Positions 44,311-52,748 of a DNA stretch of 64,000 bases are shown here, one piece after another; position 1 is the stretch's first letter, and each line of letters starts with the position of its first letter. Source of the DNA: Fictibacillus terranigra (lineage in GTDB: Bacteria; Bacillota; Bacilli; Bacillales; Fictibacillaceae); contig NZ_JAUHLN010000002.1 of NCBI RefSeq assembly GCF_030412265.1, forward strand, positions 1,054,001 to 1,118,000. The letters run 5' to 3'. The translations under genes were made by a program, and so were the position numbers. The notes below the pieces were generated by a model. It was not told the DNA's origin, made no database searches, and worked only from the letters and a program-made list of their open reading frames with translations.

Positions 44311-45171
44311 CTATTCCCAATGGCTCGGCGTTTGAAGCATGGACGGAAGCTTCGTCCGGCTGTTTCCCCTCGCCGCATTCACTTGAGCCTGTGTGAGAAA
44401 AAGACTGCTTGTCAGATCCGCTCCTCTTAAATCGGAGTCTCGAAAATCTGCCCCGATCAAATCACAATCCCTTAAATCCGCTTCCCTTAGATCAGCAGCA
44501 ATAAAAAAAGCACCTCGGAAATCAGCTCCTCGGAAATCAGCCTTTCTCAGAGCCGCTCCCATAAAGTCCAGCCCCCGGCCAAAGGCTTTCCTTCGCACAG
44601 CATGTTTTGGGGTGGATGCAAGCTGACGGCGGTGCCGTTCACTTGCCTTTAGAAGAAGCTCATTGACCACTGCCCGGTGTGCAGGTATATCCAGTTCTAT
44701 TAAATCTTTTGGTGCAAGCCGTGTCAGTCTCTCTGTCTCTTCAAGAACCGATCCCAAATCACCAAGGATGGGAAAGGATGTTTTTAATGACCTAGCCTCC
44801 TCCAGGTACCAGAGCATTTCTTGCAGCTGCTGCATTTTAGGAAAAACAGAGAACATCATGCGGGCACGTTCCGGATTCGTTTTCCAGTCCTTTCCTTCGA
44901 ACGTCATTTGCGAAACCATTTGTCCTGCGCCAAAACAATCAAAGACCGAACAGCCCTTAAACCCTTCTCGCCTTAATTTTTGGTGAATCGAACATTTAAA
45001 ATCTTCCGTTAAATTTGAACACGGAACGCCTCCATCTTTATTGACGGGGAAATCGGCTGATTTAGCAAAAGACAGTGCGGTACAGCAGAGCCCGAAGCAA
45101 TTTTCACAATCAGCACGAAGTTCCTTCCGTTTTGCACGAACCTCGTTCGTACTTTGAATCATCTTAGACAA
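44311..45171 (-). CDS. Pentapeptide-repeat protein with N-terminal cysteine cluster
   Basis: 286 residues. The N-terminus has a cysteine-rich motif (CENCFGLCC, then further Cys at about 50, 60, 75 and 79), as in iron-sulfur or zinc-binding YkgJ-like domains. The C-terminal third has about nine A(D/F)LxX pentapeptides (ADFRGADFRGAFFIAADLRE and on), which form a right-handed beta helix. Some such proteins protect gyrase; others are structural. The start is TTG 45171, 7 bases after GAGGGGG; ATG 45162 is possible. Confidence 0.82.
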   Translation of the reverse strand: MSKMIQSTNEVRAKRKELRADCENCFGLCCTALSFAKSADFPVNKDGGVPCSNLTEDFKCSIHQKLRREGFKGCSVFDCFGAGQMVSQMTFEGKDWKTNPERARMMFSVFPKMQQLQEMLWYLEEARSLKTSFPILGDLGSVLEETERLTRLAPKDLIELDIPAHRAVVNELLLKASERHRRQLASTPKHAVRRKAFGRGLDFMGAALRKADFRGADFRGAFFIAADLREADLRDCDLIGADFRDSDLRGADLTSSLFLTQAQVNAARGNSRTKLPSMLQTPSHWE

Positions 45172-45223
45172 CGGTATCCCCCTCTCTAATAAGTATAAAA
45201 GAAACCCATTGTGTTTGTAGAGT

Positions 45224-46099
45224 TTAATACATCTTTTCCGCATCGAAAGGAAGGTGCCGGACGTGTCTCAAATATGCCGTAACGTGATGATCCTCATCTT
45301 CCGCATAGCGAAACCCTAAACGTCCCGCAAGGTCTTGCGACGTTCTCCGGAACAGCCTTCCCATCTCAAAAAGGGCCTCCCAGATATTTTCATACTGTCC
45401 ATCTGAATAGGTTTGCAGCAACTGTCCATACATCTCGGGCTCAAGGTAAGATTTAAAATACTTTCCGTGCTTTCCGGAATCCACCGAGAAATCATGCCTC
45501 AATCCAATCTGCCATTTCAGCATGAGTATAAGCATATTACGGACTGGACCGTCAAACATTGCCTTGGCATAAGGCAGCTCTTTTCTCCATAGTCCTTTGG
45601 CAATATAAGTGCTGACCCACCAGAACTCGTTGCAGCAATCCAGGAATTCCCTTTCTGACGGACACTTCGTTATGTAGTCCTGATCACTTGGTTCAGGAAG
45701 TTCAGGCAATATGCCGTCTTTGTCCAGGATCACCTTACTCAAGCTGTCATGGACCAAATCCTGAACCTTTCCAGCTGGGTAAAATGTAAGATCGATGCGC
45801 ATACCATCCATAAATTGCATCAGATATGTATACTTCCCGCTGATTTCCCCCAGCTCTGCGGTACCCATTGCCATTGCATCAGGTGTCTGCATGATCATGA
45901 TTTCACCGAATGGTCGTATCCAGTTCCGGTTTTCAATATAATACGCCACATCCTCTGTAATAAAAACAACATCATAATCCTGAAAAATATCTTTTGGTGC
46001 GTTGGGGTTCACACGAGAGCCATTTAAGATCACAGCTCGAATCCGTTTTTCTTTGTTAGCGAACTTTATTATTTTTGCAAGCATGTTTTGTTTCACCAC
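45224..46099 (-). CDS. Aminoglycoside 6-adenylyltransferase family protein (AadK-like)
   Basis: A 291-residue nucleotidyltransferase related to chromosomal AadK of B. subtilis, which adenylates streptomycin. The nucleotide/metal site is VILNGSRVNPN...DIFQDYDVV, the third acid in GMRIDLTF, and CCNEFWWVSTYIAKGL is highly typical. Likely an intrinsic resistance or housekeeping transferase. The start is GTG 46099 or 46096, close to GGGGGAG. It follows a small membrane protein gene by 10 bases. Confidence 0.87.
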   Translation of the reverse strand: MVKQNMLAKIIKFANKEKRIRAVILNGSRVNPNAPKDIFQDYDVVFITEDVAYYIENRNWIRPFGEIMIMQTPDAMAMGTAELGEISGKYTYLMQFMDGMRIDLTFYPAGKVQDLVHDSLSKVILDKDGILPELPEPSDQDYITKCPSEREFLDCCNEFWWVSTYIAKGLWRKELPYAKAMFDGPVRNMLILMLKWQIGLRHDFSVDSGKHGKYFKSYLEPEMYGQLLQTYSDGQYENIWEALFEMGRLFRRTSQDLAGRLGFRYAEDEDHHVTAYLRHVRHLPFDAEKMY

Positions 46100-46109
46100 T
46101 CCCCCGCTG

Positions 46110-46364
46110 CTACATTCCTTTTCTTCGGCCTTTTTTCTTTTTTAATTCGTGGATACTGGTTACATTGTCCTTATGTTTATTGGAAGAATCTTTGGATCCC
46201 GGGTACATTGCTGCGGCTGCGATCATGCTGAACAGCAGCAGCACAGACCATAGGGCTTTTTTAACCCAGGCAATATCAATCCAGACGGTCAGCAATCCAA
46301 TGAAAATGGTCAACACGAACAACGCGATCCACACTTTATATAAAGAGTCGCCCTTTTGCTTCAT
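46110..46364 (-). CDS. Small two-span membrane protein
   Basis: 84 residues: two hydrophobic helices (VWIALFVLTIFIGLLTVWI and ALWSVLLLFSMIAAAAMY) and a very basic tail (ELKKKKGRRKGM). AAGGAGTGAGGAT precedes the ATG. It is the first gene of an operon with the adenylyltransferase. Family not recognised. Confidence 0.68.
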   Translation of the reverse strand: MKQKGDSLYKVWIALFVLTIFIGLLTVWIDIAWVKKALWSVLLLFSMIAAAAMYPGSKDSSNKHKDNVTSIHELKKKKGRRKGM

Positions 46365-46402
46365 ATCCTCACTCCTTCAAACACGGCTTCCTTCTAAGAT
46401 AT

Positions 46403-46434
46403 GAAAAAAACGCCCGGTTCTATAACCAGGCGTT
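46403..46434 (-). terminator. Terminator of the MFS gene
   Basis: Minus strand AACGCCTGGTT / AACCGGGCGTT followed by TTTTTT. Confidence 0.8.
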
Positions 46435-46442
46435 CATCCCTT

Positions 46443-47693
46443 CTATATTTCTCCTCTGATTTCCTGCTTTACCTCACGCTTTTTCATAAGAGGCAGCAAG
46501 GTGGCTACTCCTACAAAAAGAAGGAGAGCAGCTACTTGATAGATCAGAATGATCGATACGTGCGTCTTCATCCAGCCGGCAACTGACATCGTGATGACCA
46601 TCGCTCCCATGAAAAGCGGATTTAGGATGCCATTTACACGCCCGATAAATGCTTCTTCAGTATTTTGCAGAATCATCGTGTTAATTCCGATATGGATGCA
46701 TGGCATGAAGAGTCCGGAAAAGAATTGAGCGGCAAGTGTCAGCCAGAGGACTTTCGACATGCCCATTCCGATAAAGCCAATGGCGCTCGCCGCAAGCCCC
46801 ATCGCAAGCAGCACTTGAGGCATGATTTTCTTCGACATCGAAATGGTAAGGCCGCCTCCAAGAATCATACCAATTCCAAAGGCTGCCATCAGCCATTGCA
46901 GCTGTTCTTTAGGAAGTCCAAGCCGTTCAGTAATCAAAAAGACACCGAGCGGCTGGGTTAAACCGATCGCAAGTCCGGCAGCTGCAAAACAGCCACCCAG
47001 CAAAGACAAAGGCTTGCTTCCCAACACATAGCGGAAACCGTCCTTCATCTCCTGCATTAATGTTGTTTTGACTTTTACTTCTTCAGCTTCACGGTCAGGC
47101 GGCAATAGTGAAAGGATACCTGCCGATAACAAGAACGCTACTCCCATCACTCCAATTGCAGCCATAATCCCGAAGTGCTGATAGATAAATGTTCCGATGA
47201 TCGGTCCGAGAATCATAAACAGAGCGAAAACCGTTTGATACATGGACATCCCCATCTGAACAAGCTCTGCCGGAACATGGAGCTTAAAGAGCTTCATGCC
47301 GGATGGCTGCGAGAACTGAGATAGGATGGAAGAGACAAGAGTCGCAAAGAAAATGACTTTCCAGCTTCCCAGCAGCAAGGTTAGAAGAACGGCAAATACC
47401 GATACAGCACTTAAAAGGTCGCACCATACCATCGTCCGCTTCGGTCTCCAGCGGTCAGCAAATGTCCCTCCAATGAAGGAAAACAGAAAGATCGGTGCAA
47501 ATTCCGCTACTGAGATGAGGGAAACCGCCACCGGATTTTCGTTCGTCTTTTCAATAACATACAGCAGGATGGAATAGTTCCTCACCCATATGCCGATCTG
47601 CAGAAAAAAGACAGACAGCAAGATCGTCCGGATAAACCGGTTCTGAAATAGGGCACCCATACCAACTTTTGGTGTAGCTGTTGTTTCGTTCAT
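46443..47693 (-). CDS. MFS efflux transporter
   Basis: A 416-residue twelve-span transporter of the MDR type. The loop 2-3 motif is GGTFADRWRPKRTM and the protein resembles macrolide/drug exporters (MefA/YfmO-like DHA3 group). Substrate unknown. ATG 47693 is 8 bases after AGGAGG, and that ribosome binding site is buried in a hairpin (47702-47731), which suggests drug- or ribosome-dependent control. In-frame codons upstream to 47795 are regarded as leader. Confidence 0.88.
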   Translation of the reverse strand: MNETTATPKVGMGALFQNRFIRTILLSVFFLQIGIWVRNYSILLYVIEKTNENPVAVSLISVAEFAPIFLFSFIGGTFADRWRPKRTMVWCDLLSAVSVFAVLLTLLLGSWKVIFFATLVSSILSQFSQPSGMKLFKLHVPAELVQMGMSMYQTVFALFMILGPIIGTFIYQHFGIMAAIGVMGVAFLLSAGILSLLPPDREAEEVKVKTTLMQEMKDGFRYVLGSKPLSLLGGCFAAAGLAIGLTQPLGVFLITERLGLPKEQLQWLMAAFGIGMILGGGLTISMSKKIMPQVLLAMGLAASAIGFIGMGMSKVLWLTLAAQFFSGLFMPCIHIGINTMILQNTEEAFIGRVNGILNPLFMGAMVITMSVAGWMKTHVSIILIYQVAALLLFVGVATLLPLMKKREVKQEIRGEI

Positions 47694-47731
47694 AAAAAAT
47701 ACCTCCTGATCCATCATTCTGGACAGGAGGC
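47694..47731 (-). promoter_or_regulatory. Hairpin that buries the MFS ribosome binding site
   Basis: Minus strand CCTCCTGTCC pairs with GGATCAGGAGG over an 8-base loop and is followed by TATTTTTT directly before ATG. The AGGAGG is the ribosome binding site, so the structure can act as a translational lock and also looks like a terminator. Confidence 0.6.
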
Positions 47732-48017
47732 TTTTTGAAACGCCGCAATAAGACAGAGAACATGCACACAAGCAGGGCACATATCTTTTGGGCACAAAAA
47801 GGCTGTACTAATCCTATCCAGAAAAATAATGATCGTAATTGTTTATACGAATGTTTTTTCAAGGAATAAGATTAGTTGTTCATCGCCCTTTGTTCACCCT
47901 TCCGATTTTTAATACTTTCATACTACTTCATTATAGACCGAAACTCAATAATTTTTCATAAATTTAGGCAGAATTTCCAAAAATAACACAGAAAGTTCAT
48001 CAAAGGAGGAAAACAGA

Positions 48018-48268
48018 ATGAAAAAACAGCTTTCAAAGATGTAACATGGACTCGAAGCTATATTGTCAGCGCGTTCGCCGGATTAGAGGTGAAACAAATG
48101 TTATACATTCATCTGAAATTTGTTAATGACCAGGCTGTCGCCCGTCTTAAAAAGGATTGGAGCGGGGACAATAGAGCATATGATCTGGGCGATGACCATA
48201 TCTTGAAGATGGCAGATATGTTAGCTGAAGGGATTGTGAAGCAGTTCCAAAACCACTTTCGACAATAG
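48018..48268 (+). pseudogene. Small conserved protein, frameshifted at a poly-A run
   Basis: ATG 48018 lies 7 bases after AAAGGAGG but stops after eight codons. Adding one A to the AAAAAA run restores an 83-residue frame: AFKDVTWTRSYIVSAFAGLE ... YDLGDDHILKMADMLAEGIV ... FQNHFRQ. Relatives of this pattern (DVTWTR..., GEDHILMMADMLS) are small Bacillus proteins of unknown role. Either a pseudogene, a phase-variable gene or an assembly error. Confidence 0.65.
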
Positions 48269-48270
48269 GA

Positions 48271-48307
48271 AAAGGAAGGCAGCCGGTTAACGGACGCCTT
48301 CCTTTTT
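48271..48307. terminator. Bidirectional terminator
   Basis: AAAGGAAGGC / GCCTTCCTTT around a 15-base loop with T-run, shared with the convergent lacI-family gene. Confidence 0.8.
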
Positions 48308-48326
48308 TTAAAACAATATGGCTCTC

Positions 48327-49289
48327 CTAGAGCCTGCCGACGGATTCACCCTCGACAAGCGTTACGCCGACTTTCTTTGCAGCTGCTGATTCTTTTCGAA
48401 TCAATTTAATCAGCTGCTCGGCGGCTGCTGATCCCCACTCCCGCTTCGAGTAATCGATGGTCGCTAAACGCGGATGAGTATAGTGGGCAACCTCAATATT
48501 ATCAAATCCGATAATATGAATATGTTCTCCTATCCGGTATTCAGTCTTGGATAAGTAATTATACATGCCGATCGCCATCTCATCGTTCAGACAAAAGACA
48601 GCAACGGGTCCGGAGAAGGATTCAGCGATTTCCCTCGCCGCTTTTTCTCCCGATGGCTTATTAAAGTCTCCGTTGATAACCGTATAATCAAGCCCGTTCT
48701 TTTGTGCTGTCACCACTGCCTGTTTCAAACGTTGATTGGAATCAAAGGAATCTTTCGGACCTGTCACGATGATGAGCTTTTTATGTCCCAGATCTAAGGC
48801 ATAATCAACCGCGAGCTTCGCTCCGGTTTTGTTGTCGAGCAACACTTGAGTGATATTATCATGTTCCAATTCACGGTCTAAAACGACGAGCTTATGTCCT
48901 CGGTCTGCGTAACTGATCAGTTCTTCACTTGAAAAGTTGGCATCCAGGATGATAGCGCCATCAATCATTCCTTCAGGAAGAAAACGATGGGATTCTTTTC
49001 CGCTGCAAACAATCAGCTCATACCCGTGGCAGGAAAGCTGATCGAGCATCCCCTGCTGCAGTTCCCCGTAAAAAGCCCCGCTGTAATTCGTTAAGAACAC
49101 ACCCGCAATTTTCGTTTCCCGTTTCTTGAGTGTTCGGGCGGCTGCATTGGGTATATAATTTAATTCCTTAGCGATCGCTAAAATCTTAGCCGAGGTTTCC
49201 TGAGTAACTTTCTGGCTTCCATTCAAGGCGTAAGATACCGTTGAAATGGAAACACCCGCTTTTTTTGCAATATCCTTAATACTAACCAC
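48327..49289 (-). CDS. LacI-family regulator of the beta-1,2-glucan locus
   Basis: A 320-residue repressor: N-terminal helix-turn-helix (IKDIAKKAGVSISTVSYALN) with the hinge NAAARTLKKRETK, then a periplasmic-binding-like ligand domain. The HTH and hinge are those of GalR/LacI proteins, which bind palindromes with a central CG, as in the GAAACGTTTC sites of this locus. The start is GTG 49289, 8 bases after GGAG; TTG 49304 overlaps that site. Its ligand is presumably sophorose or a longer beta-1,2-oligosaccharide. A cre-like site lies just upstream. Confidence 0.88.
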   Translation of the reverse strand: MVSIKDIAKKAGVSISTVSYALNGSQKVTQETSAKILAIAKELNYIPNAAARTLKKRETKIAGVFLTNYSGAFYGELQQGMLDQLSCHGYELIVCSGKESHRFLPEGMIDGAIILDANFSSEELISYADRGHKLVVLDRELEHDNITQVLLDNKTGAKLAVDYALDLGHKKLIIVTGPKDSFDSNQRLKQAVVTAQKNGLDYTVINGDFNKPSGEKAAREIAESFSGPVAVFCLNDEMAIGMYNYLSKTEYRIGEHIHIIGFDNIEVAHYTHPRLATIDYSKREWGSAAAEQLIKLIRKESAAAKKVGVTLVEGESVGRL

Positions 49290-49311
49290 CTGGGCACACT
49301 CCAATCTGTCA

Positions 49312-49326
49312 ATGAAAACGCTATCT
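49312..49326. promoter_or_regulatory. cre-like site upstream of the lacI-family gene
   Basis: ATGAAAACGCTATCT fits the CcpA consensus WTGNAANCGNWNNCW at almost all positions. It lies between the -10 box (49329-49334) and the start codon, so CcpA binding would block the transcript. Confidence 0.55.
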
Positions 49327-49328
49327 TC

Positions 49329-49359
49329 ATTATATAACGTTTTGTCATTATGATGGCAA
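49329..49359 (-). promoter_or_regulatory. Promoter of the lacI-family gene
   Basis: Minus strand TTGCCA (49354-49359) and TATAAT (49329-49334) with a long 19-base spacer, or TTATAT with 16 bases. An AAAACGTTAT, similar to the operator core, lies between them. Confidence 0.45.
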
Positions 49360-49377
49360 TTTCTGTTAGAGTTACGT

Positions 49378-52300
49378 CTACAGCCTTACGTCAATTATAT
49401 TTGTTTCCGCATCCGTTTTTAGGACAGCTTCAAGTTCGCTCAGCGGTATCGTAAAACCGCCTTTACGGTACCGGTTCGACAGGCGGACGGCCGATATCTG
49501 TTTACCATTGACGGATACACTGCTCTCCGCATTCCCATTGAGATGATAGCGGAATGAAACCGGCACACCGTTAACGTGGAAATGAAAGACAAGTCCATCC
49601 AGTCTTTTCGGAAGAACAGGATCGATTACAAGTGTATTTTCTTCTTTCCGGACCCCTAAACAACTTGAAATGAGCTGGTTCATAAAGATTCCTGGTCCGC
49701 TCGAATAAATGCGCCAGCCGCCTTTTACAGGAACTTTTCCTGCACGGAGTTCATTAAAGCGGTCCTGTGCTTCATAGCGCGTGTTAAATTTACCGTCCGA
49801 ACTGCTGAAGTACGCGTTGCTTTGTCTTCGTTCTGCGTTCGGCACTACGCTTTGAATCCCGATCGGGTTGATGAGAGACAGCCCATCCCATGCTTCTTCA
49901 GTTTTCCCGAGCTTGGCCATTGCCTCTACAAAGCGAATATGAGCATGAACATATTGAAGTCCCACTTCTCTTCCGAAGTTGGCTGCCTGTTCTGCACGTT
50001 TAAAATGAGTGCTTACACCTCCTGCATAATGGGCAGGGCGGTTCATGAGCCTTACACCATCCGGGCAGAACATGTGCTGTTTGATCAGTTCATAATGTTC
50101 CTCTGCTTTCTCCGGACTTAAAAGCTCACTGATCATACTGCGTGTCATAGGCAGAAGCCGATACTCGATGCCCGTCTTCCTATCCGTTGGGTGCAGCATC
50201 AGTTCTTCTTTTCCCGGCTCTTCCATGTATATGAAGCCAGGAATGACACCCGCTGAAAGAATGTATTGATTAAAATCAGACTCAATTCCTTTGGCCAGGG
50301 CCTTCAGCTCGTCCGCTTGCACTGGATCAAAATCTTCAAGCTGTTTGGAAAACTGCTTTATTACCTGGTAGGTTAATGATACAGTCCAACTGCTGACCAT
50401 ATATTGCTTGAGCTGTTGATTCGCTGGCTGGAGGGTATCATCCCAATCTCCATCTCCATAAGACGAGAGATGAGTACCATGCAAAAAGTTGTTCTTAATA
50501 TACTCAATCTGTTTTTTTACGTGGGCAATAAGAGATTGTTTTTCGCTGGTGAATTCGCCGCTATTTTTAGTGTAAGGGATGAGATCCTCAAGCACGCTGT
50601 AATCATTTGTCGCTTTTAAATAATCACTGAGCGTCTTCAATGGCCAAACGATAATATCCCCGTGGCTCTCCTGCTGCTGTATTTTGTAATAACGGTCAAA
50701 CATAAACCACTGCGGCCAATTGCCTGTACTTTCGTACTGGTGGGAGTAGACAGTTTTAATGATTTCACGGATAGCATCATAATTTTGCGTTGCTGTAAAA
50801 TATTCTGCCGGCCCCTGGCAAACGTCCCTCGTTCCCCACGCGGCGCCCCCATACTGTTCCAATCCGTGCGGAACAGAATAATGAACGAGCATGTTATGTG
50901 TATACCACCATGAGATCGCGTTTACCTTCTGCAGTTCTTCGTTGGACGCTCCATGGCGGCTTACATGAAAGCCGTTGTTCACCTTTCGATAGAATTCCCG
51001 GAATCGCTTTATTTCTCTTTCTGGATCTTTCTCAATAAACAGGGACTTTTCTCCAAAAAGCTGCCCCTGAACAGATAGCGACCAATGACTGGCTTCCTCC
51101 AGTTCAATCACGGCGAGTGAACCCGAACCTGGTTCAATGCTGTCTCCAAAAATCCGTTCGTCTCTTAACTTCATCCCAGTACCTGTTATCTTCATGTCAT
51201 AACGAAGCTTGGGATAAGCGGCTGCGCTATCAGATGATTTATCGGCAATGAACGAGAGAACGTTTCCATTTGTCTCCATATGATACGGAACATCATATTC
51301 ATTGTTGTTCATGGAGATCTGATTCGTTACGAGAAAACGGTAACGCTTCCCGCTCAACGAATGGACGTCCATGTGAATTTCAGGACAATCCACTGTGGTG
51401 TAACTAGTAATTCTCAGTGTATCATCAGCGGTTTTATAGAACCAGCGGGCATAATTAAATCCAATCTCGTAGGCCGAAGGCATCGTGAGTAAACGGTATT
51501 GCCCATCCATCTCCACATAGATGCGCTGCCCAGAGGTTTTCATCACATTCAGAGGATTCCTCGTGTTCGTGATCATTTTATTAAACGAGGTATTCCCTTT
51601 AACGATGTGAGAGTTGAAGACTCCATACATGTAGGAGGTGGACGTGATCACTTCTTCCGTTATTCCTACATTGTTTCCGGACACAATAATATGTCCGTGC
51701 GGCCGCTCTACAATCCGCTCTTTCGCCTTCAGCACCACATGCTCATAGGTACCGGTAAAAAAGGAGAGCAGTTCATCACCATCATATTCTTCCATCAGGC
51801 GTTCAGGATACAGATGTTGAACTTCCTTTTCTGTATAAGAGAGAGACGAAAGCGGATCCCCTAACAGGGACGATCGCTTCACTTTGCCTAAAGTTGTAAA
51901 TTCTTCTTGCTTTAGATTCTTAATCCCTTCCCATGCCATTTGAATTTCCTGTTGATAGTCTAGCTCTGCAACGGCCTCTGTATGATTTTCTTTATACAGC
52001 CCGTAAAAAACAAACTGTTCTTTTCCCGAAAGTGATACCTTGGACGACTGAAGAGCAATAAATCCAAATTCATATTGATAGATTTCATTTGCCAGTTCGT
52101 CTTTTTTCAAGATTTCTGGTTCATCATTGTCTTTATAGGAAAGACCGAAGAACTGAAATCCGTCCGTGGAAAAACCGGTGCTTTTCGTTAAAGAACCTTG
52201 CTGCAGATAAGGAAAGCCTACAGAGTTTGGCTGGTTTTGCCGCGAACATACAACATATCCTTTTTCTTCGTCTTCAAAAACCGAGTGATCTACATATTGA

Positions 52301-52725
52301 GAGACGAATGCCTCGTTTGTCCTCACAGCCCCTTGATCAGCAAGACCGATATCCTGTGCATAGATAATATCAATCGTCACACCGTTTCCTGCCGTTTCTA
52401 CCTCCCAGAACCATATCCCTTGTTCGGTCGGAGAAAAAGTAACCTTGTAATCTATTTCGGCGATCGCTCCTTCCCAAACTACTTGAGAGTCCGTATGGCT
52501 GATTTTGCTTCCCGAACGGCTGCCAAGCAACGGGTAAAATTGAATGCCTCCCTCACTGTGAATCCGGAGATACAGGTTATTCAGCGACCCATCAATAGGA
52601 TTGGACTGCACTTGATTTATCATGATCCCTTGATGAACGGCTTCAAACAGATCTCCGCTATTTAAAAATGTAAATCGGTAGTTTCCAGTCTGTATTTCGA
52701 ATGTGGAAGTTGTCTTGGTGGTCAT
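49378..52725 (-). CDS. 1,2-beta-oligoglucan phosphorylase (GH94)
   Basis: Very large GH94 protein, 1115 residues, close to the 1113 of Listeria innocua Lin1839, which reversibly phosphorolyses beta-1,2-glucooligosaccharides (sophorotriose and longer) to glucose 1-phosphate. The family's (alpha/alpha)6 catalytic barrel is in the C-terminal half, with YGDGDWDDTLQP near residue 760 carrying the general acid, plus QYGGAAWGTRDVCQGPAEY and YHAGGV-like PAHYAGGVSTHFK. No signal peptide, so it works inside the cell. ATG 52725 has GAGGGGAATCC; it follows the GH3 gene by 23 bases, so they form an operon. Cellobionate or chitobiose phosphorylase is less likely given size and context. Confidence 0.85.
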   Translation of the reverse strand: MTTKTTSTFEIQTGNYRFTFLNSGDLFEAVHQGIMINQVQSNPIDGSLNNLYLRIHSEGGIQFYPLLGSRSGSKISHTDSQVVWEGAIAEIDYKVTFSPTEQGIWFWEVETAGNGVTIDIIYAQDIGLADQGAVRTNEAFVSQYVDHSVFEDEEKGYVVCSRQNQPNSVGFPYLQQGSLTKSTGFSTDGFQFFGLSYKDNDEPEILKKDELANEIYQYEFGFIALQSSKVSLSGKEQFVFYGLYKENHTEAVAELDYQQEIQMAWEGIKNLKQEEFTTLGKVKRSSLLGDPLSSLSYTEKEVQHLYPERLMEEYDGDELLSFFTGTYEHVVLKAKERIVERPHGHIIVSGNNVGITEEVITSTSYMYGVFNSHIVKGNTSFNKMITNTRNPLNVMKTSGQRIYVEMDGQYRLLTMPSAYEIGFNYARWFYKTADDTLRITSYTTVDCPEIHMDVHSLSGKRYRFLVTNQISMNNNEYDVPYHMETNGNVLSFIADKSSDSAAAYPKLRYDMKITGTGMKLRDERIFGDSIEPGSGSLAVIELEEASHWSLSVQGQLFGEKSLFIEKDPEREIKRFREFYRKVNNGFHVSRHGASNEELQKVNAISWWYTHNMLVHYSVPHGLEQYGGAAWGTRDVCQGPAEYFTATQNYDAIREIIKTVYSHQYESTGNWPQWFMFDRYYKIQQQESHGDIIVWPLKTLSDYLKATNDYSVLEDLIPYTKNSGEFTSEKQSLIAHVKKQIEYIKNNFLHGTHLSSYGDGDWDDTLQPANQQLKQYMVSSWTVSLTYQVIKQFSKQLEDFDPVQADELKALAKGIESDFNQYILSAGVIPGFIYMEEPGKEELMLHPTDRKTGIEYRLLPMTRSMISELLSPEKAEEHYELIKQHMFCPDGVRLMNRPAHYAGGVSTHFKRAEQAANFGREVGLQYVHAHIRFVEAMAKLGKTEEAWDGLSLINPIGIQSVVPNAERRQSNAYFSSSDGKFNTRYEAQDRFNELRAGKVPVKGGWRIYSSGPGIFMNQLISSCLGVRKEENTLVIDPVLPKRLDGLVFHFHVNGVPVSFRYHLNGNAESSVSVNGKQISAVRLSNRYRKGGFTIPLSELEAVLKTDAETNIIDVRL

Positions 52726-52748
52726 GGATTCCCCTCAAATCTATCGGA

